Source of the DNA: Cognatitamlana onchidii
Lineage (GTDB): Bacteria > Bacteroidota > Bacteroidia > Flavobacteriales > Flavobacteriaceae
Assembly (NCBI RefSeq): GCF_004804355.1
Contig: NZ_SRWZ01000005.1
Span: 217,220 to 281,219, forward strand
DNA length: 64,000 nt
Direction: 5' to 3'
Of the stretch, positions 45,940 through 54,216 are shown piece after piece. Below the pieces are notes generated by a model. That model made no database searches. It saw only the letters and a program-made list of their open reading frames with translations, and was not told the origin of the DNA. Made by a program: the position numbers and the translations under genes. Each line of letters starts with the position of its first letter. Positions within the stretch are counted from its first letter, which is position 1.

Positions 45940-46944
45940 TTAGCTTTTTTTTTGCCAAACTCTAACGTATTCAATCTCGAAGTCTAACACTCCATCTTCC
46001 TTTTTGTCCTCGGGGCTTTTAGCCTCCAATTCTTCTTTAGACTCTGGAATATCGTGCCATGGAAATGCTTCTTGGTCAAGCCACAGGGCAATTGGTTTAT
46101 TGGACACGTAGCCGTTGTAGTCCAAGGGCAAATCAATATTAACTCGGTTAACTTTAGCCCAAGCAGTAACCTCTTCTGCAGTAACCTCCGAAAATAATTT
46201 ACCGTCTACGTAGTACTTCATGCCTTTTTCATTCCATTCAATCCCGTAAATGTGAAAATCATCGGCTACCCTGAATCCCAGATCTTTTCTCTCAGTATAA
46301 GTTGGCTTTCCTGTAACCGGTTTATCCCAATCCCTGATGGACCACCATAACTGACTATCTAAATGTTTTTTATTAGGATTGCCCGTACCTCCAAAAAGCT
46401 CAAAGAAATCAATCTCTAATCGTTCGCCCATAGCCCAAAATGCACTAGATATTGGTCCATCGGCCGCTTTACTTTTAATTTCTATATAGCCATATTTAAA
46501 CTCATTTCTTCCAATAAAGCAAGCAGTAGTTATATTTTCGTAAGGCATGGCTTCGCCGAAAACTGGCTTTCTAATCTCTGGGTTAAATGGAAAATCTGGC
46601 TCCCACCTCGTCTCTAAAATTAGTTTCCCATCTTCCAAACGATAGTTTCTTCCTGAAAACTGTGAAGGCGCGCGTCCTTTCCACACTTCTTTATTGGGCT
46701 TATCGGGATGTATATAAAATGGTTTTCCGTCCTTGAATTTTCCAACGATGTACCATTTGTTTTCATCGATTTCATCGGCATCAAACTCATCACTAACCGA
46801 ATTGTTTAGCTCCCAATTTCCGGTATTACTAGGATCGCTATGAGGTAAAACCAATTTAGAATTGTTTTTTGTTTTTGAATACCCACAACTAATTATTTGG
46901 ACCGCTAGAAAAATGATAAGCGCTAAAAATCTAATGGTTTTCAT
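45940..46944 (-). CDS. GH16 family galactanase, short lipoprotein
   Basis: 334-residue lipoprotein (lipobox IISC, Cys20) consisting of a GH16 domain alone; it lacks the C-terminal module present in the relatives at 14957 and 27066. The catalytic strand LEIDFFELFG gives Glu177-Asp179-Glu182. Shared subgroup motifs are WKGRAPSQF and TRWEPDFPF. An insert at about 68-86 (FKDGKPFYIHPDKPNKEVW) distinguishes it. Predicted role: endo- or oligosaccharide cleavage at the cell surface. It lies 29 bp downstream of the aldehyde dehydrogenase gene on the same strand. Confidence 0.87.
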   Translation of the reverse strand: MKTIRFLALIIFLAVQIISCGYSKTKNNSKLVLPHSDPSNTGNWELNNSVSDEFDADEIDENKWYIVGKFKDGKPFYIHPDKPNKEVWKGRAPSQFSGRNYRLEDGKLILETRWEPDFPFNPEIRKPVFGEAMPYENITTACFIGRNEFKYGYIEIKSKAADGPISSAFWAMGERLEIDFFELFGGTGNPNKKHLDSQLWWSIRDWDKPVTGKPTYTERKDLGFRVADDFHIYGIEWNEKGMKYYVDGKLFSEVTAEEVTAWAKVNRVNIDLPLDYNGYVSNKPIALWLDQEAFPWHDIPESKEELEAKSPEDKKEDGVLDFEIEYVRVWQKKS

Positions 46945-46973
46945 ACTTTTAAAGAAATACTACTCACTATGTC

Positions 46974-48431
46974 TTAGATTAAAGCAGTAGACACCCTCTT
47001 CTTAACCAAATAATCCTCTAAAGCCAAATGTGAACAATCATGCCCTATACCACTATTTTTAAAGCCTCCATGAGGTAAGTATATCGCATATTTTACACCG
47101 TTGATTTGAACTTCCCCAAATTCCAATTCCTCTGTAAATCGCTCAATTCTTTTGTGATCGTTAGTGAATATATATGATGCTAATCCAAACTCAGTATCAT
47201 TAGCTAACTCTAAAACTTCATCGTCAGTTTCAAAAGACATTACTCCTGCCACCGGCCCAAAAGTCTCTTGATTAAATACGGTCATATCCATATTTACACC
47301 TGATAAAATTGTTGGCTCCATCCAATTACCTCCTTTTGGTAAATCCTTCGGGATTTTTCCTCCTAATTCCAACTTTGCACCTTTACTTACCGCATCATCT
47401 ATAATATCAAACATACGATCTCTTCCTCCTCTTGAAGCTAAAGGACCCATAAATACGTCGGCATTTTCTTTTAGTCCGAAACCAATTTTAATTTTCGACG
47501 CTCTTTTTATATATTCCGCTAAAAACTTGTCGTAAATGCTCGCATGCACAAAAATTCTGTTTGCCGCAACACATATTTGCCCAGAATTTCCAAATTTCAA
47601 ACCAATTGCCAAATTCAATGCAACATCTAAATCTGCGTCTTCAAATACAATGAATGGTGCATTGCCTCCTAACTCCATTCCTAATTTTTTAATGGATGTG
47701 GTACTATCTGCAATTACTTTTTGTCCTGTTTGGGTTGACCCAATCATTGTTATCACAGCTGGAATTTTACTAGTAGTCATAGTAGTTGCCACTTCACTAC
47801 TCGGACCTGCTAAGATATTAACTACTCCCGCGGGAAAATTTATATCGTGCAATATTTCGCCAACCAAATAAGAAGATAAAGGCGATATTCCTGAAGGTTT
47901 AATAATTAAGGAACATCCTGATGCTAAGGCCGGACCTATTTTATAACCTACGTTAAGTAATGGGAAATTCCAAGCTAAATAGGCTACAGCGACACCTGCA
48001 GGTTGAGAAATCATTTTATGCGTATGGGTATTGTCATGATCTGGAATTTGCTCCTCCCGTAAATTTTGCATAGCACTTGGGTACCACTCCAAAGCCTCAG
48101 TTAGTCTGTCTATGTCTTCTTGAGAACCAGCATATGTTTTTCCCATTTCATGAACCATAGCCGTTCTTAGAATTTCTTCTTTCTCTAAAATAGCATCACG
48201 CAATTTAAGCATCCATTTAGTTCTTTCTGCTAAAGAAAGTTTTGACCAATATTTAAATCCACGTTGTGCAGATTCTAAGGCTTTTTTGGCATCAGCAGCT
48301 CCAGCTCGTGCAACTTGAGCAATCACCTCCCCTGTTGCGGGACAGACAACATCATCTTTCTCTCCCCTTACGGCGTCAATCAATTTACCATCTATATATA
48401 GCTTCTTATAGCCGTATTTTTCAACTTTCAT
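46974..48431 (-). CDS. Aldehyde dehydrogenase, candidate 3,6-anhydro-D-galactose dehydrogenase
   Basis: NAD(P)-dependent aldehyde dehydrogenase. From the ATG at 48431 it is 485 residues; an upstream ATG at 48476 adds 15 residues with no family counterpart. Conserved pieces: YLAWNFPLLN, IIKPSGISPLSS, MELGGNAPF with the general-base Glu (268 in the longer numbering), and FGNSGQICVAANR with the catalytic Cys302. In carrageenan users the first step on released anhydrogalactose is oxidation to 3,6-anhydro-D-galactonate by such an enzyme (DauA in Zobellia). It lies next to the cycloisomerase-like gene, 51 bp away, which strongly supports that role. Confidence 0.85.
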   Translation of the reverse strand: MKVEKYGYKKLYIDGKLIDAVRGEKDDVVCPATGEVIAQVARAGAADAKKALESAQRGFKYWSKLSLAERTKWMLKLRDAILEKEEILRTAMVHEMGKTYAGSQEDIDRLTEALEWYPSAMQNLREEQIPDHDNTHTHKMISQPAGVAVAYLAWNFPLLNVGYKIGPALASGCSLIIKPSGISPLSSYLVGEILHDINFPAGVVNILAGPSSEVATTMTTSKIPAVITMIGSTQTGQKVIADSTTSIKKLGMELGGNAPFIVFEDADLDVALNLAIGLKFGNSGQICVAANRIFVHASIYDKFLAEYIKRASKIKIGFGLKENADVFMGPLASRGGRDRMFDIIDDAVSKGAKLELGGKIPKDLPKGGNWMEPTILSGVNMDMTVFNQETFGPVAGVMSFETDDEVLELANDTEFGLASYIFTNDHKRIERFTEELEFGEVQINGVKYAIYLPHGGFKNSGIGHDCSHLALEDYLVKKRVSTALI

Positions 48432-48482
48432 TATCAATTTATATCGTGATTTTTTGTTATTCTGTTTAAAAGCCATTCAAGG

Positions 48483-49661
48483 CTATTTTACTTTATATAT
48501 TTTTTGAAGCACTTCTATATCAACTTCCTTAACCCTAGAAGCATACTTATGGAGTACCTTTTCATTTATATCAATGCCCAAACCAGGTCTTTTAGGCACC
48601 TCTATCATACCATTTTTCATCTCTATAGATGGAAAACATAATTTATCTCTTAAACCATTTTCGGTTTGGTCATATTCCATTAAAAAATCGGGTTGATACA
48701 TACGCCCTGGAACAGATTCTATATTTGAAATAAAATGCAAAGCTACATGCAATCCAATGGCTGTTCCCCAAGTGTGGGGTATAATATCTACACCATTTGC
48801 ACTTGCCAAAGCTCCAATTCGTTTAGCCTCGGTAAGCCCACCACTTGCACAAATATCGGGCTGTATAATATCTACTGATTTACTTTCAATCAACTGTTTG
48901 AAACCAAATCTGAGGTATTCGCATTCTCCACCAGAGATTGGTATAGTTGTTTTTTGTCTTAACTCACTATATTGATCGTAAAATTCAGGTGATAAAGGCT
49001 CTTCAAACCAACTAATATCATATTTCTCAATTTTTCTCGCTAATTCAGTAGCCTCTCTTAATGTGTAGGCATGATTAGAATCCACCATCAATTGGATATC
49101 CGGGCCAATAATTTCACGCATGAACTTTACATTATTCACATCCTCCTTGATGCCAAGTCCAACCTTCATTTTCATCGCTTTAAACCCTTGAGAAATATAC
49201 AGTTCGGCCTCTTCCTTAAACGTTTTAGCAGGATTCTTATGATCTGTAAAATAAAGACCTGTTGCATACGGTCTAATTCTGTCACGATGTGCACCACCTA
49301 GTAATGTAGAGACAGGCAAACCCAAAAGCTTCCCTTTCAAGTCCCAAATAGCTATATCAATCGCGCTCATGGAAGCCACTAAAATCCCTCTTCTTGCAAA
49401 GTCTAGAGTCTTGCGATACATTTTGTTCCAAATCACCTCATTTTCCAAGGCATTTTGACCAATAACAAAAGGTTCCAAAAGTTTAATACCAGCCTCTAAA
49501 ACCGATGCTGGCCCATAGCCCTCTCCCCATCCATAAGTACCATCCTTAGCAGTTACTTTTACAATACAAATACATCTTTCCGAATACTCCCATTGGGAAA
49601 AGAAAAAGCTTTTCGACAACTTATCCTTTAAGACGAATGTTTCAATTTTTGTTATAACCAC
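48483..49661 (-). CDS. Enolase-superfamily enzyme, candidate 3,6-anhydrogalactonate cycloisomerase
   Basis: 392-residue muconate lactonizing/mandelate racemase family member. It has the KxK catalytic pair in FKAMKMKVG, metal ligands in MVDSNHAY, WFEEPL and SGGECEY, and a catalytic-strand His in IIPHTWGTA. It resembles the 3,6-anhydro-alpha-L-galactonate cycloisomerase of Vibrio more than the DgoD-like enzyme at 35407. With the aldehyde dehydrogenase downstream it would open the anhydro ring to 2-keto-3-deoxygalactonate. The substrate stereochemistry (D in carrageenan) is inferred from the locus. Confidence 0.82.
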   Translation of the reverse strand: MVITKIETFVLKDKLSKSFFFSQWEYSERCICIVKVTAKDGTYGWGEGYGPASVLEAGIKLLEPFVIGQNALENEVIWNKMYRKTLDFARRGILVASMSAIDIAIWDLKGKLLGLPVSTLLGGAHRDRIRPYATGLYFTDHKNPAKTFKEEAELYISQGFKAMKMKVGLGIKEDVNNVKFMREIIGPDIQLMVDSNHAYTLREATELARKIEKYDISWFEEPLSPEFYDQYSELRQKTTIPISGGECEYLRFGFKQLIESKSVDIIQPDICASGGLTEAKRIGALASANGVDIIPHTWGTAIGLHVALHFISNIESVPGRMYQPDFLMEYDQTENGLRDKLCFPSIEMKNGMIEVPKRPGLGIDINEKVLHKYASRVKEVDIEVLQKIYKVK

Positions 49662-50064
49662 AATTGTACTAATTTTTATAATTAAAATTCACTCAGTATT
49701 TCTATACTTTTTTTAAGACTCAATTTAATAGACTTCTAAATTAGGACTTAATAATTCTATAATTATTTATTAAATTACCCTCGAAGTAACCAATTTTACC
49801 TCATTTATAAATTCTCTTGTTACTGTAAGCAGATTGTAAGTTAAGTATCTTATTTAAAATCAACAGTATAAAAGGCCCTATAGTCTCCTGCATATGTTTA
49901 TTTAAAGTGTATTTTCAACAATTTCATAACCCATTTCCAAATTCATTTGGAATAACTGTAGATATTACTTGAATAAAAAAACAACTAACACAAACTCCCT
50001 GGGAATCACTAAATTTTTTAAGTTAGAAATTAATTGAATTCATTACTTTTATTATTTTCAGTTT
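49662..50064. other. Gene-free intergenic region
   Basis: 403 AT-rich bases upstream of the cycloisomerase-like gene and downstream of the kinase gene. No open frame, strong hairpin or TAnnTTTG box was found. A promoter for the minus-strand cycloisomerase-dehydrogenase-GH16 group must lie here, but no specific site can be given. Confidence 0.4.
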
Positions 50065-51153
50065 TTACCTAACAACTCTTCCTGAACCAGAACCACCCAT
50101 TAATGCCTCTACTTCAGCACGGGTTGAAAAGTTAAAATCACCTTTTATAGAGTGCTTTAAACAAGACGCGGCTACGGCGTACTTCACGGCTATTTGAGGT
50201 TCAGATAATTCTTTTGTTGTTAAAGCGAATATAAGGCCTCCGGCAAAGGAATCGCCACCACCAACTCTATCAACGATGTTCTTTATTTGGTAAGACTGAT
50301 AATTCCCATCTACGTTCAAAGGGGCGAAAAACGGCTTATCCGATTTCCCATCAAAAAGCATGGCACCCCAGTTATTGTGTGATGCCGAATAACTTTCTCG
50401 TAAAGTAATTGCAACTTTATTTACATTAGGAAATTGGCTAATCACTTTACGGGCAACATCTGGATAGCGCGACGTATCCAATTTTCCGGCATGGACATCA
50501 GTATCACCTGCTTTTATTCCTAAAACATCATGACAATCCTCTTCATTTCCGATAACTACATCAACGAACGGTAAAATTTTCCGCATGGTTTCCTGCGCCA
50601 ATTCGCGAGCCGATTTGCTCTCGTCCCAATTCCAGAGTTTTCCTCTAAAATTCAAATCAATAGAAACAGAAGCCCCTGCTTCCTTTGCTTCTTTTGCAGC
50701 ATGCAAAGTTGCCTGGGCAGCATTTTTTGAAAGCGCTGGTGTAATACCGCTTAAGTGTAACCAACTAGCACCTTGAAAAATATCTTTCCAGTTATACGCA
50801 TTTGCCGGTGTTATTGCAATGGCCGAATCTGCACGGTCGTAAATCACGTTGCTTGGACGCTGGTTGGCACCGGTTTCCAGAAAGTACATACCTAATCGCC
50901 CCTTGTCTGTTCTCAGCACATATTGGGTGTCGACACCAACAGCTCTTACCGCATCCATAGCGGCTTCGGCCAAAGCGTGTTTAGGTAATGCGGTTACGTA
51001 TCTAGCTTTACCTCCAAAATTACATATTGAAGCAGCAACACTTCCTTCTGCACCAGCATAAGTCATATCAAATTGTCTAGTTTGTCTTAATCTTAAGTTA
51101 TCTGGAGCAGCGATACGCCCCATAATTTCACCAAATGTTACTACAGTATTCAT
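50065..51153 (-). CDS. kdgK: PfkB family 2-keto-3-deoxy sugar-acid kinase
   Basis: 362-residue ribokinase-family kinase. Signatures: VTFGEIMGRIAAPDN at the start, YAGAEGSVAASICNFGG, GVDTQYVLR, and the C-terminal VDRVGGGDSFAGGLIFAL with the catalytic aspartate. The family phosphorylates 2-keto-3-deoxygluconate or its galactonate epimer at C6. With the aldolase 9 bp downstream of its operon partner, it forms a DeLey-Doudoroff-type pair. In this locus the substrate should be 2-keto-3-deoxy-D-galactonate. It starts at an ATG. Confidence 0.88.
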   Translation of the reverse strand: MNTVVTFGEIMGRIAAPDNLRLRQTRQFDMTYAGAEGSVAASICNFGGKARYVTALPKHALAEAAMDAVRAVGVDTQYVLRTDKGRLGMYFLETGANQRPSNVIYDRADSAIAITPANAYNWKDIFQGASWLHLSGITPALSKNAAQATLHAAKEAKEAGASVSIDLNFRGKLWNWDESKSARELAQETMRKILPFVDVVIGNEEDCHDVLGIKAGDTDVHAGKLDTSRYPDVARKVISQFPNVNKVAITLRESYSASHNNWGAMLFDGKSDKPFFAPLNVDGNYQSYQIKNIVDRVGGGDSFAGGLIFALTTKELSEPQIAVKYAVAASCLKHSIKGDFNFSTRAEVEALMGGSGSGRVVR

Positions 51154-51162
51154 TTTTACAAA

Positions 51163-51837
51163 TTATTTTGTTCTTATGTTAGATATCAAATTTCTTATTT
51201 CTTGTGCGTTCTGAGTAATTTGCTCCCAGTTTTCATCATGTATCAGCGAGCTTTTTGCTATCCAAGAGCCTCCAATCGCTGTAACTAAAGACGACTCTAG
51301 ATAGGTTCTTGCATTATTAATATTCAATCCTCCTAAAGGAATAAATTTAAGTCCTAGATATTGGTAAGGGGCTACCATATTCCTTAAGTTCTCCATACCT
51401 CCAGAAGTTTCAGCTGGGAAATACTTAAGTATTCTACAACCTTCTTCAAGAGCTATTTCAATATCTGTTGGTGTCATAATTCCGGGTGCAAATGGTAAAC
51501 CCCGCTTAACAGCCTCAACTATTACTTTGGGATTACAACCAGGAGCAACTGCAAAATCAGCCCCTAAATCCACCACAGTTTTTACTTGTTCAGTAGTAAG
51601 TACAGTCCCAAAACCTAAAGTAATTTCAGGGACTTCCTTTTTAATCAATTTAGCTGCATCAAGTGCTACAGGGGTACGCAAGGTCAACTCAATTGCGTCA
51701 ACCCCTCCTTTTAATAAAGCCTTTGCCAAAGGAACGGCATGCTTCAGTTCATCAATGACCAAAACTGCAATTACACCTGAAGCGTCAATTTTTGTAATCA
51801 TTTCAGGAGTCATTGACTTTTGAGCTATAGGTTGCAT
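51163..51837 (-). CDS. eda: KDPG/KDPGal aldolase
   Basis: 224-residue class I aldolase (Eda family, also 4-hydroxy-2-oxoglutarate aldolase). The Schiff-base lysine is Lys138 in RILKYFPAE; Glu50 and Arg54 in IELTLRTP are the usual catalytic/substrate residues; PGIMTPTDIE and IPLGGLNINNARTYL follow. It cleaves the 6-phosphate of 2-keto-3-deoxy-gluconate or -galactonate to pyruvate and glyceraldehyde-3-phosphate, the last step of the anhydrogalactose route. It lies 9 bp upstream of the kinase gene, so the two are co-transcribed. Confidence 0.93.
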   Translation of the reverse strand: MQPIAQKSMTPEMITKIDASGVIAVLVIDELKHAVPLAKALLKGGVDAIELTLRTPVALDAAKLIKKEVPEITLGFGTVLTTEQVKTVVDLGADFAVAPGCNPKVIVEAVKRGLPFAPGIMTPTDIEIALEEGCRILKYFPAETSGGMENLRNMVAPYQYLGLKFIPLGGLNINNARTYLESSLVTAIGGSWIAKSSLIHDENWEQITQNAQEIRNLISNIRTK

Positions 51838-52081
51838 CTTCTATTTTTAATAAAGTTTTACATAGACTTTTAAGCGAAAACATGGTGTTGTATCTTAAAA
51901 GCATTCTACAAAACAAGACAAAAAACAAAGGCAAGAATTCATAAAACTTACCCAGTACTTAGCTAAATTTACCTTATGGATAAAAAACAGTGCTAGGAAA
52001 CCCTAAATATCAATGGATAAATAAGCAGCGGGATAGGCTTTCAACAAATTCCCTTTAACAAATAAAAGCTAAAAATTACAT

Positions 52082-52560
52082 CTAAATTCTTTTGGGCAAC
52101 CCTATGATTTGCTTAAGTGGCTAGTTGAAATTAGGAATGCATTTATATCCCACACCGTGGCATATTTCTGAAATGGGCTAATCTTCCTGAATTAAAAATC
52201 GTGAAGCTTTTCTAAGCCGGATTTCATTTAGAAAGTGTGTTAATGATTTATTGGTCTTTTTTTCTAAGAATCGACAGATCGAATCGGTTGTCCTAAAGGC
52301 TGCATCTCCAACATCTCAATAAGAAACATCGCTTCCATAAAGTTCTAGAGTTTGCTGAACGCTTTAGAACGGACTTAGATTATAAAGAGTATCTATGAGC
52401 AAATCAAGTGGAAAGAAGGCTATATAAGCAGTAAAAGTGATATTACCGGCCATCAACTCCACAAAAAAACCTGATGCCAAAAGAAGATTAATACTAGTTG
52501 TATTGTTTAGGAAATCGAATTTTACAATCTGCATAGCCATTAGGTTTTCATGTTTTGTAA
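52082..52560 (-). pseudogene. Decayed AraC-family regulator, paralogue of the 43 kb gene
   Basis: Translating the minus strand gives the AraC DNA-binding domain in ruins: TTDSICRFLEKKTNKSLTHF and LNEIRLRKASRFLIQED, then a stop, PISEICHGVGYKCIPNFN, another stop, and PLKQIIGLPKRI. These match the live regulator block for block (NSFCRFFKKKTNKSFSEF, LNEIRIRNASRILIQED, INDICFLVGYNSITNFN, KKIMGRTPNQYR). Upstream pieces (AMQIVKFDFLNNTTS, NITFTAYIAFFPLDLLIDTL) recall its sensor part. Several stops and the lost N-terminus make it non-functional. The rest of the 51838-52850 gap shows no gene. Confidence 0.85.
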
Positions 52561-52850
52561 AAAAACATTCGCATCAAAAGACATTTAAACCCTCAAAATA
52601 ACTCATAATTTAAAAAAAAAGCGAGACGCTATTTAGGCTCAAGTTTAGACAAATTGTAATAACTAAATGAAAGTTACCATTTAAGATCTGTGTACGTAGA
52701 ACTTTTAAATTTTCCCATAAACTACTCTAAAATACAGGATTCAGTTCCTCGAGAATAACCAAACCCTCCAGAAAAAGCATTCATTAATTGGGTGCTTATT
52801 TAATGCTCTATTTGTCAACAATTAGAATTAACCAAAATACTAAAAAACAA

Positions 52851-52884
52851 AAAACACTGATAATCATATAATTATCAGTGTTTT
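52851..52884 (-). terminator. Rho-independent terminator after tRNA-Pro
   Basis: A perfect 14-bp stem AAAACACTGATAAT / ATTATCAGTGTTTT with loop CATATA, followed on the minus strand by a T-rich run. It lies 24 bp downstream of the tRNA-Pro gene. Confidence 0.85.
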
Positions 52885-52907
52885 GGTTTTACCTAATTAT
52901 AGGGTTG

Positions 52908-52982
52908 TCGGGATGACAGGATTTGAACCTGCGACCACACGGCCCCCAGCCGTGTACGCTAACCGGACTGCGCCACATCCCG
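52908..52982 (-). tRNA. tRNA-Pro (anticodon GGG)
   Basis: The minus strand folds as a tRNA: acceptor CGGGATG / CATCCCG, D-loop with GTCCGGTTAG, anticodon stem CACGG / CCGTG around loop CTGGGGG (anticodon GGG, reading proline CCC/CCU), T-arm with GGTTCAAATCC, discriminator A. The CCA end is not encoded. It lies between the degraded regulator and trxB, at the right-hand border of the polysaccharide locus. Confidence 0.95.
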
Positions 52983-53049
52983 TTGAAATAAAACATCAAA
53001 GAAAGCATATTTCAATAAAAATCAAAACATAAATGCTGCTTTCTTAAAA

Positions 53050-53072
53050 AACCGAGATAATGTATCTCGGTT
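53050..53072 (-). terminator. Rho-independent terminator after trxB
   Basis: A 10-bp stem AACCGAGATA / TATCTCGGTT with a 3-base loop, 27 bp beyond the trxB stop, followed on the minus strand by six T. Confidence 0.85.
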
Positions 53073-53098
53073 TATATTCTAATCTGCATTAATTTATT

Positions 53099-54067
53099 CT
53101 ATGCTGAAACCTCTATATTGGCTTCTTTTGCCGCTAAATAGCGTTCAGCATCTAAGGCAGCCATACATCCAGTACCTGCAGCTGTTACCGCTTGTCTATA
53201 AACATGGTCTGCAGCATCACCAGATACAAAGACGCCTTCTATATTAGTTTTTGACGTTCCAGGCACATTGATAATATACCCTGTTTCATCTAAACTTAAA
53301 TACTCTTTAAAAATATCTGTATTGGGTTTATGACCAATAGCCACAAAGAAACCTGTAGCAGGAATATCGTGCTTCTCATTAGTTTGATTATTAAAGACAC
53401 GTACACCAGTAACTACTTGACCATCTCCCAAGACTTCTTCGGTTTCTGTATTAAAAAGTATTTCAATATTTTCTGTATTCTTAACGCGCGCCGCCATAAT
53501 TTTAGAAGCTCTAAATTCATCTCTGCGAACTAGCATGGTTACTTTAGTGCACAACTTTGAAAGGTAATGCGCCTCTTCACAAGCAGAGTCTCCAGCTCCT
53601 ACAATAACTACCTCTTGATTTCTGTAAAAGAAACCATCACAAACTGCACAGGCCGAAACCCCACCTCCTAGCTTTAAATATTTCTGTTCTGAATCTAAAC
53701 CTAAATATTTTGCAGAAGCTCCAGTTGATATAATAACAGTGTCACAATGAATTTCCTTAGTTTCATTAACCCACACCTTATGCACATCTCCTGAAAAGTC
53801 AACCTTTGTAACCCAGCCATTACGAACATCTGTTTCAAATCGTTCAGCTTGCTTTTGAAGCTCTATCATCATTTCTGGGCCAGTAACTCCTTCTGGATAC
53901 CCTGGAAAATTCTCCACTTCATTTGTGGTTGTTAATTGCCCTCCAGGTTGCGTTCCTTGGTATAAAACAGGATTCATGTTAGCTCTTGCCGCATAAATAG
54001 CAGCAGTATAGCCAGCAGGTCCAGAGCCTATAATTAAGCATTTTACTTTTTCTATTGTATCAGACAT
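53099..54067 (-). CDS. trxB: Thioredoxin-disulfide reductase
   Basis: 322-residue FAD/NADPH flavoprotein. The FAD-binding IIGSGPAGYTAAIYAARA is at the N-terminus, the redox-active CAVCDGFFY near residues 136-139, the NADPH-binding VGAGDSACEEAHYL follows, and GVFVSGDAAD closes the FAD site. It reduces thioredoxin in the cytoplasm. It has its own terminator and a -7 box 22 bp upstream. It is a housekeeping gene marking the end of the accessory locus. Confidence 0.97.
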   Translation of the reverse strand: MSDTIEKVKCLIIGSGPAGYTAAIYAARANMNPVLYQGTQPGGQLTTTNEVENFPGYPEGVTGPEMMIELQKQAERFETDVRNGWVTKVDFSGDVHKVWVNETKEIHCDTVIISTGASAKYLGLDSEQKYLKLGGGVSACAVCDGFFYRNQEVVIVGAGDSACEEAHYLSKLCTKVTMLVRRDEFRASKIMAARVKNTENIEILFNTETEEVLGDGQVVTGVRVFNNQTNEKHDIPATGFFVAIGHKPNTDIFKEYLSLDETGYIINVPGTSKTNIEGVFVSGDAADHVYRQAVTAAGTGCMAALDAERYLAAKEANIEVSA

Positions 54068-54088
54068 TATCTTTATTTTTTATCCTTA

Positions 54089-54096
54089 CAAAAGTA
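54089..54096 (-). promoter_or_regulatory. -7 box (TACTTTTG) of trxB
   Basis: Minus-strand TACTTTTG fits TAnnTTTG and lies 22 bp upstream of the trxB ATG. No convincing -33 TTTG is seen at 19-21 bp spacing. Confidence 0.45.
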
Positions 54097-54169
54097 GGTT
54101 TTTTGATAGAAAACTTACACTTAAGTTATCAACACTTGTTATTTAATAATAAGGTTTAACTATAAAAAA

Positions 54170-54195
54170 AAGCGCTCCTATAAACGGAAGCGCTT
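54170..54195 (-). terminator. Rho-independent terminator after the PpiD-like gene
   Basis: AAGCGCTCC / GGAAGCGCTT stem (one bulged A) with an AT-rich loop, 22 bp after the stop of the PPIase gene, followed on the minus strand by a T run. Confidence 0.8.
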
Positions 54196-54216
54196 ATTCA
54201 AATATGTTACTTAAGT

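Noticed and set aside
7273..51837. Agar or porphyran locus
   Set aside because: The kappa-carrageenase-type GH16 and GH127 fit carrageenan; no GH117 or GH50-like gene was recognised. GH86 or porphyranase identity for some enzymes cannot be fully excluded.
52908..52982. Direct repeat of the tRNA-Pro end as an attachment site
   Set aside because: No copy of the tRNA 3' end was found near the left border by eye, and there is no integrase gene in the window.
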